Assembly (NCBI GenBank): GCA_036525975.1
Contig: DATCZK010000089.1
Coordinates: 1-42,570 of the forward strand
DNA length: 42,570 nucleotides
Direction of reading: 5' to 3'
From: Quisquiliibacterium sp036525975
Lineage (GTDB): Bacteria > Pseudomonadota > Gammaproteobacteria > Burkholderiales > Burkholderiaceae_E
In this document: positions 31,918 to 41,600 of the stretch, piece after piece
Position numbering within the stretch: position 1 is the first letter of the stretch
Layout: each line of letters starts with the position of its first letter
Program-made: the position numbers and the translations under genes
The notes under the pieces: model-generated
Seen by the model: the letters and a program-made list of their open reading frames with translations, nothing else
The model's database searches: none
Told to the model about the DNA's origin: nothing

Positions 31918-32847
31918 CTACACGCGGTCGATGATCTTTTCGCCGAACAAGCCCTGCGGGCGCACCAGCAGGAACACCAGCGCGAGCGCGTAGGCGAACC
32001 AGTTCTCGAGCCCGCCGCCGATGATCGGCCCGAGGTACACCTCGGAGACCTTCTCCCCCACCCCGATGATCAGGCCGCCGATGATCGCCCCGGGCACCGA
32101 CGTGAAACCGCCGAGGATCACGACCGGCAGCGCCTTCAGGGCCAGGATCGCGAGCGAGAACTGCACGCCGAGCTTGCTCCCCCAGACCATGCCGGCCACC
32201 AGCGCGACGAAGCCCGCGACCGACCAGACGATCACCCAGATGCGCTTGAGGGGGATGCCGATCGACTGCGCGGCCTGGTGATCGTCGGCCACTGCGCGCA
32301 AGGCCCGCCCGGTCGCGGTCTTCTGGAAGAAGATCGCGAGCACCACGACCAGGACCACCGCGATCCCGGCCGCGACGATGTCGTCGCGATTGACGAGGAT
32401 CCCGCCCTGGAACACGCCTTCGAGGATCAGCATCGGATCCTTCGAGATCCCCAGGTTGATCTCGTAGATGTCCGACCCCCACACGGTCTGGCCGAAGCCG
32501 TCGAGAAAGTAGGTCACCCCCAGGGTGGCCATGAGCAGCGTGATGCCCTCCTGGTTGACCAGCGGGCGCAGCACGATGCGCTCGACCAGCCACGCCAGCC
32601 CGACCATGATCGCGGCCGCGAGCACGAAGGCGATCAGGTTCGCCAGCAGCCGGCTCTCCAGGCCGAGCAGCGGCGGAACCCACTCCGCGAGGCGCGCCAT
32701 CGCGAGCGCGGCGAACAGCACCATCGCCCCTTGCGCGAAGTTGAACACGCCCGAGGCCTTGAAGATCAGCACGAACCCGAGCGCGACCAGCGAGTACAGA
32801 AGCCCCGCCATCAGGCCGCCGAGCACCACTTCGAGAAAGAATCCCAT
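31918..32847 (-). CDS. livH: Branched-chain amino acid-type ABC transporter permease LivH
   Basis: A 309-residue inner-membrane permease with about eight hydrophobic segments. LivH marks are GLLYSLVALGFVLIFKASGVFNFAQGAM near 15-42, the TATGRALRAVADDHQAAQSIGI loop near 179-200, and GGFTSVPGAIIGGLIIG near 245-261. The ATG at 32847 (MGFFLEVVLGG) is chosen over an upstream in-frame start because it aligns with the family. It follows livG by ten bases. It pairs with LivM to form the channel. Confidence 0.92.
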   Translation of the reverse strand: MGFFLEVVLGGLMAGLLYSLVALGFVLIFKASGVFNFAQGAMVLFAALAMARLAEWVPPLLGLESRLLANLIAFVLAAAIMVGLAWLVERIVLRPLVNQEGITLLMATLGVTYFLDGFGQTVWGSDIYEINLGISKDPMLILEGVFQGGILVNRDDIVAAGIAVVLVVVLAIFFQKTATGRALRAVADDHQAAQSIGIPLKRIWVIVWSVAGFVALVAGMVWGSKLGVQFSLAILALKALPVVILGGFTSVPGAIIGGLIIGVGEKVSEVYLGPIIGGGLENWFAYALALVFLLVRPQGLFGEKIIDRV

Positions 32848-32857
32848 CGCTTGCGCC

Positions 32858-33643
32858 TCAGTGCGACACGCCAAGATAGGCGTCGATGACGTCAGGGTTG
32901 TTTCGCACCTCGTCGGGCACGCCGTCGCCGATCTTCTTGCCGTAGTCGAGCACGACCACGCGGTCGGAGATGTCCATCACCACGCTCATGTCGTGCTCGA
33001 TCAGCACGATCGTCGTGCCGAACTCGTCGTTCACGTCGATCACGAAGCGGCTCATGTCCTGCTTCTCCTCCACGTTCATCCCGGCCATCGGCTCGTCGAG
33101 CAGCAGCAGCTCGGGCTCCATGGCGAGCGCGCGGCCCAGGTCGACGCGCTTTTGCAGGCCGTAGGGGAGCAGGCCGACCGGCGTCTTGCGATGGCTCTGG
33201 ATCTCGAGGAAGTCGATGATCTCCTCGACCCGCTCGCGGTGCTCGATCTCCTCGCGCAGCGCGGGGCCGACCCTGAGCATCTGCGCGAACACGTTCGACT
33301 TCATCCGCAGGTTGCGGCCGGTCATGATGTTGTCGAGCACGCTCATGCCCTTGAACAGCGCCAGGCTCTGGAAGGTGCGCGCCACGCCCATCTCGGCCAC
33401 CTGGCGCGAGTTCATCTTGTGGAAGTGCTGCCCGCGAAACGTGATCTCGCCCTGCTGCGGCACGTACACGCCGTTGATCACGTTGAGCATCGAGCTCTTG
33501 CCCGCGCCGTTGGGCCCGATGATCGCGCGGATCTCGTGCTCGCGGACGTCGAACGAGATGTCGCTGAGCGCCTTCACGCCCCCGAAAGACAGCGAGATGT
33601 TCTTCAGGTCGAGGATCACTTCCCCGATCTTTCGCTCAGCCAT
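32858..33643 (-). CDS. livG: Branched-chain amino acid-type ABC transporter ATP-binding protein LivG
   Basis: A 261-residue HAAT-family ATPase. Walker A is IIGPNGAGKSS near 41-51, the Q-loop is in VARTFQSLALFKGMSVLDN, and Walker B is LLLLDEPMAGMN. The ABC signature reads LPYGLQKRVDLGRAL, with tyrosine-glycine in place of the usual serine-glycine of LSGG/LPYG, the form found in this ligase-linked subgroup. The switch histidine is in VLIEHDMSVVM. It is 25 bp downstream of the acyl-CoA ligase gene. Confidence 0.92.
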   Translation of the reverse strand: MAERKIGEVILDLKNISLSFGGVKALSDISFDVREHEIRAIIGPNGAGKSSMLNVINGVYVPQQGEITFRGQHFHKMNSRQVAEMGVARTFQSLALFKGMSVLDNIMTGRNLRMKSNVFAQMLRVGPALREEIEHRERVEEIIDFLEIQSHRKTPVGLLPYGLQKRVDLGRALAMEPELLLLDEPMAGMNVEEKQDMSRFVIDVNDEFGTTIVLIEHDMSVVMDISDRVVVLDYGKKIGDGVPDEVRNNPDVIDAYLGVSH

Positions 33644-33668
33644 GTGAGTGCGTTCCCTGGCGTTGCAT

Positions 33669-35660
33669 TCAGGCGGCCGCCTTCTGCGCGGCTTCGGCCG
33701 AGAACACCTTCGCCTCCTCGATCTTCAGCGTGGCCGACACCGACCCCACCCGGCCGTCCTCGAAGCGCACCTGCGTCTCGATGAACTGCTCCTTCCTGCC
33801 CGAGTACAGCGCCTCCACCAGCGGCCCGTACTTCTGGGCGATGAAGCCGCGGCGCACCTTGCGCGTGCGGGTGAGCTCCTCGTCGTCGGCGTCGAGCTCC
33901 TTGTGCAGCACGATGAAGCGGTGCACCTGCGAGGCGCTCATCACCGGGTCGGCGGCCAGGTCGAGGTTCACCTTCTCCACGCACTCGCGCATCAGGTCCA
34001 CGATCTCCTTGCGCGCCGCGAGGTCCACGTACCCGGCGTAGGCGATGTTGCGGCGCTCGGCCCAGTTGCCGCAGGCCTCCATGTCGATGTTCAGGAACGC
34101 CATCACCTGTTCCTCGCCCGCGCCGAAGGCGACCGCTTCCTTGATGAACGGGAAGAACTTGAGCTTGTTCTCCACGTACTTGGGGGCGAAGAGCTGCCCG
34201 CCGGAGAGCTTGCCCACGTCCTTGGCGCGGTCGATGATCTTCAGGTGGCCCTCCTGGTCGAGGTAGCCTGCGTCGCCGGTGTGGTACCAGCCCTCGGCGT
34301 CCTTCACCTCGGCGGTTGCCTCGGGGTTCTTGTAGTACTCGCGCAGCAGGCCGGGGCTTCGGATCAGCACTTCTCCGGCATCGGTGATCTTGATCTCGAC
34401 GCCGTCGATCGGCGGCCCGACCGTGTCGGCGCGCACCTGGCCGTCGGGCTGCACGCAGACGAACACGGCCGTTTCGGTGGAACCGTAGAGCTGCTTGAGG
34501 TTGATCCCGAGCGAGCGGTAGAACACGAACAGGTCGGGCCCGATCGCCTCGCCCGCCGTGTAGGCCACGCGCACCTTGTTCATTCCGAGCACGTTGCGCA
34601 GCGGCCCGTAGATCAGGTAATTGCCGACCCAGTACTTGAAGCGCTCGAGCGCGCCGACCGTGGTGTCGCCGTCGAGCAGGCGCCCGCCCACCTCGCGCGC
34701 CACGTTCATGAAGTACTCGTAGAGCCGGCGCTTGATCAGCGCCGCGTCTTCCATCCGGATCGTGACCTGCGTGAGCAGCGCCTCGAGCACGCGCGGCGGC
34801 GCGAAGTAGTAGGTGGGCCCGATCTCGCGCATGTCGGCCGTGACGGTGGCCTGCGACTCGGGGCAGTTCACGGTGAAGCCGCTCACCAGCCACTGCGAGT
34901 ACGAGAAGATGTTCTGGCCGATCCAGGCCATCGGCAGGTAGGCGAGGATCTCGTCGTCGGGCGTGAGGTGCTCCATGCGCGAGGCCACCGCCGACATCGA
35001 GATCAGGTTGCGGTGCGTGTGCGTGACGCCCTTGGGCTTGCCGGTGGTGCCCGAGGTGTAGAACATCGCGGCCACGTCGTCGGGCGAGCCCTTCTCGATC
35101 TCTTCCTTCGCGAACCCCGGGTGGCTCGCCAGCAGCCCCTTGCCCTCCTTCACGAGGTCTTCGTAGGGCATCAGCTCGGGCTCGGCGTAGTTGCGCAGCC
35201 CGCGCGGGTCGTCGTAGACGATGCAGGTGAGCTTGGGGTAGCTGTCGCGCACCTCGAGCATCTTGTCCACCTGCTCCTGGTCCTCGACGATCGCGTAGGC
35301 GATCTCCGCGTTCTCGAACACGTAGACCATCTCCTGCGCGACCGCGTCCTGGTACAGCGGCACCGGGATCCCGCCCAGCGCCTGCGCCGCGATCATCGCC
35401 GCGTACAGGCGCGGGCGGTGCTCGCCCACGAGCGCGAGGTGGTCGCCGCGCTTGAAGCCCTGGGTCGCGAGCCCCGCGGCCACCAGCTCCACCTCGGCAT
35501 GCAGTTCCTGCCAGTTGAGCGTCTGCCAGATGCCGAGGTTTTTCTCGCGCAGCGCGGGGCTCTGCGAGCGCTCCAGCGCGTGCTTGGCGAGCAGGCGCGG
35601 AAAGGTCGTGTTGCCCAGCTCGCGCACGTTGGCGGCGATGTCGGCGCCGGTTTGCGCCAT
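33669..35660 (-). CDS. Long-chain-type AMP-forming acyl-CoA synthetase
   Basis: A 663-residue ANL-superfamily ligase. The phosphate-binding loop is MFYTSGTTGKPKGVTHTH near 199-216. The adenylate motif is LKQLYGSTETAVF, and GWYHTGDAGYLDQEGHLKIIDRAKD gives the hinge and ATP-ribose Asp. The C-terminal GGQLFAPKYVENKLKFFPF follows the long-chain FACL form (K-x-x-G-G then P-x-x-V-E-N). It is the first gene of the transporter operon, with GGGAGA before the ATG. With the PaaK-type ligase at the other end, the operon encodes two CoA-activating enzymes. The true substrate is not evident and may not be a long-chain fatty acid. Confidence 0.9.
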   Translation of the reverse strand: MAQTGADIAANVRELGNTTFPRLLAKHALERSQSPALREKNLGIWQTLNWQELHAEVELVAAGLATQGFKRGDHLALVGEHRPRLYAAMIAAQALGGIPVPLYQDAVAQEMVYVFENAEIAYAIVEDQEQVDKMLEVRDSYPKLTCIVYDDPRGLRNYAEPELMPYEDLVKEGKGLLASHPGFAKEEIEKGSPDDVAAMFYTSGTTGKPKGVTHTHRNLISMSAVASRMEHLTPDDEILAYLPMAWIGQNIFSYSQWLVSGFTVNCPESQATVTADMREIGPTYYFAPPRVLEALLTQVTIRMEDAALIKRRLYEYFMNVAREVGGRLLDGDTTVGALERFKYWVGNYLIYGPLRNVLGMNKVRVAYTAGEAIGPDLFVFYRSLGINLKQLYGSTETAVFVCVQPDGQVRADTVGPPIDGVEIKITDAGEVLIRSPGLLREYYKNPEATAEVKDAEGWYHTGDAGYLDQEGHLKIIDRAKDVGKLSGGQLFAPKYVENKLKFFPFIKEAVAFGAGEEQVMAFLNIDMEACGNWAERRNIAYAGYVDLAARKEIVDLMRECVEKVNLDLAADPVMSASQVHRFIVLHKELDADDEELTRTRKVRRGFIAQKYGPLVEALYSGRKEQFIETQVRFEDGRVGSVSATLKIEEAKVFSAEAAQKAAA

Positions 35661-36052
35661 GGCCTTGTCTCCCGTCTCGGTGTTCGTTGCGCTCGGACCC
35701 CGCTCGGGCCGAATGCAATTGTTTTCCCGCCAGCTTCGCGCAGTCTTTCTACCGATGCCCGGCGTCCCGCCGATCTCCAGCGCTTCAGCTTACCGAAAGC
35801 GGTGGCCTGCGGCAAACAAGCGCCGGTGCGGTTTTTGGCCCGGTCGGGGCGCGCGCCAGACCTTTCGCGCGGCGGCATTCGGCCCTGCAGTGTAGCCGCA
35901 AGCCGCAGACGGCGCCGCGTTTGCGGCCGGGTCTAGGTGAAACCCCTAACCCGAAACCCCGCGCGGGTTCGGATTCCCTTTCGCAACCGCGAATGGCCGG
36001 ACACGCCGCGCAGGCATTCGGCGCGAAGCGGCGCCCTGCGAACCTGCGGGGT
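35661..36052. other. 392-bp intergenic region with weak promoter and hairpin candidates
   Basis: No credible gene is seen. On the minus strand TTGCCG, a 17-base spacer and TAAGCT (about 35793-35815) could be a promoter for the ligase-transporter operon, about 135 bases before its ATG. At 35951-35972 CCGAAACCC and GGGTTCGG form a stem with one bulge; on the minus strand it lies about 80-100 bases past the methyltransferase stop and may end that transcript. A lesser GGCGC/GCGCC hairpin lies near 36022-36037. All are pattern-level calls. Confidence 0.35.
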
Positions 36053-36700
36053 TCAGCCCGTCGCTTCGCGCCGCTGCAGCACGACCGCGAGCTCGGCCAT
36101 GCCCGAAGGATGCGGCACCCGCGCGTAGGGCGGGGCCGGCCAGTGCCAGTGCGCGTGCGGAAAGAGCGCTCGCATCGCGTTGATGTCGCAGTGATACGGC
36201 GGGCCGTGCACGAAGCCCTGCGAGGCCGTGTCGCGGAGCATCTGCACGAACAGCGCGAACAGGCGCCCGCCGGGGCGAATCCAGCGGTGAAGCTGCGCGG
36301 CGTAGCCCACCCACAGGTCGGGGTGCAGCGCGCAAAGGCAGGTCTGCTCGTAGACCGCTTCCACCGCGTCGTCGGGGAGCCATCGGGTGGCGTCGGCCTG
36401 CACCACCTGCACCCTGGCGCGCTCGGCCGCCCCTAGCGCCGCCACCCGGGCGCGCGTGCGCTCCACGGCGGCGCCGGCGTAGTCGAGCGCGAGCACCTCG
36501 AAGCCGGCCTGCGCCAGCGCCGCCACCTCGTGGCCCGACCCGCACCCGGGCACCACCACCCGGCAAGGCGCCAGCTCGCCCGACTCGAGCCAGCGCGCGA
36601 GCTGCGGGCTCGCGGCGCCGCGATCCCAGGGCGTGGTGTTGGTGGCGAAGCGCTCTTCCCAGAACGAAACGTCGGGGCCGTGGCTACTTTGCGTAGTCAT
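36053..36700 (-). CDS. Thiopurine S-methyltransferase (TPMT) family SAM-dependent methyltransferase
   Basis: A 215-residue methyltransferase. The TPMT-family N-terminus SFWEERFATNTTPWDRGAAS lies near 12-31, the SAM motif VVVPGCGSGHEVAALAQAGFEV near 48-69, and the LDYAGAAVER and VYEQTCLCAL segments follow. Known members methylate thiols, selenium, tellurium or small S-nucleophiles. The start codon lies 17 bp inside the end of the upstream 3-hydroxyacyl-CoA dehydrogenase gene, so translation is probably coupled. A role in CoA metabolism is not obvious. Confidence 0.87.
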   Translation of the reverse strand: MTTQSSHGPDVSFWEERFATNTTPWDRGAASPQLARWLESGELAPCRVVVPGCGSGHEVAALAQAGFEVLALDYAGAAVERTRARVAALGAAERARVQVVQADATRWLPDDAVEAVYEQTCLCALHPDLWVGYAAQLHRWIRPGGRLFALFVQMLRDTASQGFVHGPPYHCDINAMRALFPHAHWHWPAPPYARVPHPSGMAELAVVLQRREATG

Positions 36701-37538
36701 AGAAGCCGCGACCGGTCTTGCGCCCCAGCTGCCCGGCGTCGACCATCTCGCGCAGCAGCGCCGCGGGGCGGTACTTGGGGTCGTTGAAGCTGGCGTAGAG
36801 CACTTCCATCACGGCGAGCTCCACGTCCAGCCCGATCAGGTCGCACAGCGCGAGCGGGCCGATCGGGTGGTTGCAGCCGAGCTTCATCCCGGCGTCGATC
36901 TCGGCGGCGGTGGCGAGCCCCTCCTGCAGCGCGAAGATCGCCTCGTTGATCATCGGGCACAGGATCCGGTTCACGACGAAGCCGGCGCTGTTCTTCACGC
37001 CGATCGGGGTCTTGCCCAGCCGCTCGGCGAGCCGCGTCACGGTGTCGACCGTTTCCTCGGAGGTGCGCAGCCCGCGGATGATCTCCACCAGCGCCATCAC
37101 CGGCACCGGGTTGAAGAAGTGCATCCCCACGAAGCGCTCGGGGCGGTGGGTGGCGGCCGCGAGCCGCGTGATCGAGATCGAAGAGGTGTTGGTGGCGATG
37201 ATCGTTTCGGGGGCGGCGAGCGCGTCCACCGACTGGAGGATCTTGACCTTGAGCGCCTCGTTCTCGGTGGCCGCCTCCACGATCAGGTCGGCCTGGGCCA
37301 CGTCGACCGCATTGGACGAGGTGCGGATGCGCGCGAGCGCCGCGGCGTGATCGGCCTCGGTCATCGTGCCCTTGCGCACGAGCCGATCGAGCGAGCCCGA
37401 CACGGTCTTGACCGCGCGCGCGAGCGCGGCCTCGCTCACGTCCTGCACGACCGCCCTGATCCCGACCACCGCGCAGGCCTGCGCGATGCCGCTGCCCATC
37501 GTGCCCGCGCCGATGATTCCCACTGTCTCGATGCTCAT
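36684..37538 (-). CDS. 3-hydroxyacyl-CoA (3-hydroxybutyryl-CoA) dehydrogenase
   Basis: A 284-residue NAD(P)-dependent dehydrogenase. The Rossmann motif is VGIIGAGTMGSGIAQACA near 6-23. The catalytic His is in GMHFFNPVPVMALVEII near 138, with the partner Glu in LVEII; the catalytic Ser/Asn segment is TNTSSISIT. The C-terminal domain has GFVVNRILCPMINEA and GRKTGRGFYDYAK. Length and lack of a hydratase domain mark the monofunctional Hbd/FadB2 type, which oxidises short-chain 3-hydroxyacyl-CoAs. Its ATG overlaps the DUF2189 stop (ATGA), and its end overlaps the methyltransferase start. Confidence 0.93.
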   Translation of the reverse strand: MSIETVGIIGAGTMGSGIAQACAVVGIRAVVQDVSEAALARAVKTVSGSLDRLVRKGTMTEADHAAALARIRTSSNAVDVAQADLIVEAATENEALKVKILQSVDALAAPETIIATNTSSISITRLAAATHRPERFVGMHFFNPVPVMALVEIIRGLRTSEETVDTVTRLAERLGKTPIGVKNSAGFVVNRILCPMINEAIFALQEGLATAAEIDAGMKLGCNHPIGPLALCDLIGLDVELAVMEVLYASFNDPKYRPAALLREMVDAGQLGRKTGRGFYDYAK

Positions 37539-38344
37539 GCCTCGTGCTCCGTAGCCCGGTCGATCTCGATCAAATCGCGGTAAGCGTGCCAGGTGGCGTG
37601 CCCGATCAGCGGCGCCGTCACCACCAGCGGAACGAACCAAAGCGCCAGGCTCGCGCCGATCAGCGCCACGATCAGCGCGGCCCACAGGTACAGCGGCGCC
37701 GGGTTCAGGTACAGCGCGCGGGCGCTCGCGAAGATCGCCATCATCGTGTCGCCGGCGCGGTCGAGCAGCAGCGGGATCGACACCACGGTGATCGCGAACA
37801 CCAGCGACGCGAACACGAAGCCCACGCCCACCCACACGAGCACGAACTCCAGGTTCGACAGCGTGATCACCTGCAGGATCATGCTCTGCATCGTGGGGAA
37901 CTCGGCGGTGGAGAAGAGCGCGAACAGCACCACCGACACGCGCGCCCAGACGATCATCGCGAAGGTGAGCACGGCGGCGAAGAAGGCGATGCCGCCCAGG
38001 TTGCGGGTGAAGCAGCCCATCGACGCGCCGAGGTCCACGGGCTCGCCGCGCTCGCGCTGGCGCGAGAGCTCGTAGATGCCGGTGCACACGAACGGGCCCA
38101 CGAGGAAGAAGCCCGCCGTGAGCGCCATCGTGAGCTGCCAGCGCGTGGCGTAGACGAGCTCGATCAGCAGGCCCATCGCGACGAACAGCGCGCCGTAGAA
38201 CGCGCCGCGGTATCGGGTGGCGCGAAAGTCGCCCCAGCCGCGCGCGAGCCAGCGAAACGGCGCCCCCGCGCCGATCGTGTGCACCGCCGGCACGCGCGCC
38301 CATGCGTGCTCGCCGGCTTCGCGCACCCTCCCTGCTTCGCTCAT
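37535..38344 (-). CDS. DUF2189 family integral membrane protein
   Basis: A 269-residue inner-membrane protein with about six hydrophobic segments. The DUF2189 start is seen as FRWLARGWGDFRATRYRGAFYG near 29-50, with later GPFVCTGIYELSRQRERGEP and LAFAIT/VSIPLLLDR-like segments. Function is unknown. The ATG at 38344 has AGGAGAGG just upstream. The reading frame stays open far upstream through a PPAPPTQA-type repeat and antisense to icmF, but that extension is not credible. It is the first gene of a three-gene overlapping operon divergent from icmF. Confidence 0.82.
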   Translation of the reverse strand: MSEAGRVREAGEHAWARVPAVHTIGAGAPFRWLARGWGDFRATRYRGAFYGALFVAMGLLIELVYATRWQLTMALTAGFFLVGPFVCTGIYELSRQRERGEPVDLGASMGCFTRNLGGIAFFAAVLTFAMIVWARVSVVLFALFSTAEFPTMQSMILQVITLSNLEFVLVWVGVGFVFASLVFAITVVSIPLLLDRAGDTMMAIFASARALYLNPAPLYLWAALIVALIGASLALWFVPLVVTAPLIGHATWHAYRDLIEIDRATEHEA

Positions 38345-38420
38345 GCCCTCTCCTGGTATTCGCCGGGCTCGGCCGCCCTGCCCGTGGGCAAGCTTAGCAA
38401 CCGCCGACCGCCGGTAGTTG

Positions 38421-38436
38421 ACGTTTACGTAAACGT
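38421..38436. promoter_or_regulatory. Perfect 16-bp palindrome, probable operator for icmF and/or the divergent operon
   Basis: ACGTTTACGTAAACGT is an exact palindrome. It is AT-rich for this genome and sits 195 bases before the icmF ATG. TTGACG (38418-38423) overlaps its left end and could be a -35 box, with TAGCGT 17 bases on as a weak -10. The ACGT-n4-ACGT look recalls operators of the MerR-type regulator LiuR, which controls branched-chain amino acid and fatty-acid genes in proteobacteria. No regulator gene is adjacent. The assignment is inference. Confidence 0.65.
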
Positions 38437-38474
38437 AATGTAGCGTCGCCAGGATCGCGCGCCGATTCGGCGTT

Positions 38475-38548
38475 GCCTGCGTCGGCGGCGCCGGCGGGGC
38501 TGCCTGCGTCGGCGGCGCCGGCGGCGTTGCCCGCGCCGGCGGCGGCGG
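38475..38548. repeat. 27-bp-period direct repeat upstream of icmF
   Basis: GCCTGCGTCGGCGGCGCCGGCGG-type units at 38475-38497 and 38502-38524 are identical over 23 bases. A degenerate third copy continues to about 38548. The repeat lies between the palindrome and the icmF start. It would be part of the icmF leader if transcription begins near the palindrome. Slippage in GC-rich non-coding DNA is the simplest origin. Confidence 0.7.
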
Positions 38549-38630
38549 CGCTGCTGCGGCGCCGCGCAACGCGTCATACACTTGGCCCAACGCCGCCGCC
38601 CGGCGCGCGGCAGCTCTCCGGATCGTCGCC

Positions 38631-41600
38631 ATGACCGACCTGTCAGACCAGAAGAAGTTGAGCGCGTACCGCATGAAGAACCGGGTGCGCTTCGTGACCG
38701 CGGCGTCGCTGTTCGACGGCCACGACGCGTCGATCAACATCATGCGGCGCATCCTCCAGTCGCAGGGCGCCGAGGTGATCCACCTCGGGCACAACCGCTC
38801 GGTGCACGAGATCGTGCAGTGCGCGCTGCAGGAAGACGCGCACGCGATCGCGGTGTCGTCCTACCAGGGCGGGCACATCGAGTACTTCAAGTACATGCTC
38901 GACCTGCTGCGCGCGGCCGGCGCGGGCCACGTGAAGGTGTTCGGCGGGGGCGGCGGCGTGATCGTGGCCTCGGAGATCGCCGAACTGCAGGACTACGGCG
39001 TGGAGCGCATCTACAGCCCCGAAGACGGCCAGCGGATGGGGCTGCCCGGGATGATCGCCGACATGATCCGGCGCAGCGACTGCGACCTCAGCGTGCACGC
39101 GCCCGGCTCGGTCGACGCGCTGCGCGCCGACGCGGGCGCGGGCGCGGGCGGCAAGCCCGTTGCCGGATCGGGCGGCGCCGAGCGCGCGGCCGCCCTGACG
39201 CGCGCGCGGCGCGCGCTCGCCTCGTGCATCACGGCGCTGGAGAACGGCAAGCTCGACCCGGCGCTGCGCGCCGAGCTGCGCAAGCGCGCCGACACGGCGG
39301 CCACGCCCACGCTCGGCATCACCGGCACCGGCGGCGCGGGCAAGAGCTCGCTCACCGACGAGCTCGTCCGCCGCTTCAGGCTCGACCAGGGCGACGCGCT
39401 GCGCATCGCGATCCTCTCGGTGGACCCCACGCGGCGCAAGTCGGGCGGCGCGCTGCTCGGCGACCGGATCCGGATGAACGCGATCGACCACCCGAGCATC
39501 TACATGCGCTCGCTCGCCACGCGCGAGGCCGGCAGCGAACTGAGCCAGGCGGTGCCCGACGCGATCGCCGCGTGCAAGGCCGCCGGCTTCGACCTGGTCA
39601 TCGTCGAGACCTCGGGCATCGGCCAGGGCGACGCGGCGATCGTGCCGCTGGTGGACGCCACGCTGTACGTGATGACCCCCGAGTTCGGCGCCGCCAGCCA
39701 GCTCGAGAAGATCGACATGCTCGACTTCGCCGACTTCGTGGCGATCAACAAGTTCGACAGGAAGGGCGCGGCCGACGCGCTGCGCGACGTGTCCAAGCAG
39801 GTGCAGCGCAACCGCGAGCGCTTCTCCACCCCGCCCGAGCAGATGCCGGTGTTCGGCACGCAGGCGTCGCGCTTCAACGACGACGGCGTCACCGCGCTCT
39901 ACCAGGGGATGCTCCCCCGGCTGGCCGAGCTGGGCCTGAAGCTGCCGCGCCCCGACGACGCGCCCGGGCGCCTGCCGCGCGTGCGCGTGCGCCACTCCTC
40001 CGGGCAGGTCGTGATCGTGCCGCCCGCGCGCGCGCGCTACCTGGCCGAGATCGCCGACACGGTGCGCGGCTACAAGGCGCGCGCGATCGCGCAGAGCCGC
40101 CTCGCGCGCGAGCTGCAGCAGCTGCGCGAAACGGCGCGCATGCTGCGCGAGGACGACGACACGAAGAGCGGCGCGCGCAAGACGGTGGAGGCGCTCGCCC
40201 ACGAGCGCGAAGCGGGGCTCGAGGCCGCCTCGCGCAAGCTGCTCGCGATGTGGCCGCAGATGAAGAAGGCCTACTCGGGCGACGAGTACGTGGTCAGAAT
40301 CCGCGATCGCGAGATCCGCACGAAGATCACCCACACCTCGCTCTCGGGCACGAAGATCCCGAAAGTGGTGCTGCCCGGCTACGAAGACCACGGCGAGCTG
40401 CTCAAGTGGCTGCTGCTCGAGAACGTGCCGGGGTCGTTCCCGTACACGGCCGGCGTGTTCGCGTTCAAGCGCGAGAACGAGGACCCCACCCGGATGTTCG
40501 CCGGCGAAGGCGACGCGTTTCGCACCAACCGCCGCTTCAAGCTGCTCTCCGAGGGGATGCCCGCCAAGCGGCTCTCCACGGCGTTCGACTCGGTCACGCT
40601 CTACGGCAACGACCCGGCCGAGCGCCCCGACATCTACGGCAAGGTGGGCAACTCGGGCGTGTCGATCGCCACGCTCGACGACCTCAAGGTGCTGTACTCG
40701 GGCTTCGACCTGTGCGACCCCGCCACCAGCGTGAGCATGACGATCAACGGCCCCGCGCCCACGATCCTGGCGATGTTCATGAACGCGGCGATCGACCAGC
40801 AGATCGACAAGTTTCGCGCCGACAACGACCGCGAGCCCACCGACGACGAGATCGAGAAGATCCGCGCCTGGACATTGGCCACCGTGCGCGGCACCGTGCA
40901 GGCCGACATCCTCAAGGAAGACCAGGGGCAGAACACCTGCATCTTCTCCACCGAGTTCAGCCTCAAGGTGATGGGCGACATCGCCGAGTACTTCGTGCGC
41001 CACGACGTGCGCAACTTCTACTCGGTGAGCATCAGCGGCTACCACATCGCCGAGGCCGGCGCGAACCCGATCAGCCAGCTCGCGTTCACGCTCTCCAACG
41101 GCTTCACCTTCGTGGAGGCCTACCTCGCGCGCGGCATGCACATCGACGACTTCGCGCCCAACCTCAGCTTCTTCTTCTCGAACGGGATGGACCCCGAGTA
41201 CACGGTGATGGGGCGGGTGGCGCGCCGGATCTGGTCGGTGGCGATGCGCGAGCGCTACGGCGCCAACGAGCGCAGCCAGAAGCTCAAGTACCACTGCCAG
41301 ACCAGCGGGCGCAGCCTGCACGCGCAGGAGATCCAGTTCAACGACATCCGCACCACGCTGCAGGCGCTGATCGCCACCTACGACAACGCCAACAGCCTGC
41401 ACACCAACGCCTACGACGAGGCGATCACCACGCCCACCGAGGAGAGCGTGCGCCGCGCGATGGCGATCCAGATGATCATCAACCGCGAGTGGGGGCTCGC
41501 GAAGAACGAGAACCCGAACCAGGGCGCGTTCGTGATCGACGCACTCACCGAGCTGGTGGAGGAGGCGGTGCTCGCCGAGTTCGAGCGCATCGCCGACCGC

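Noticed and set aside
38345..38794. Long N-terminal extension of the DUF2189 protein through PPAPPTQA repeats
   Set aside because: It would run antisense to icmF and across the palindrome. The ATG at 38344 has a good ribosome-binding site and fits the domain start.
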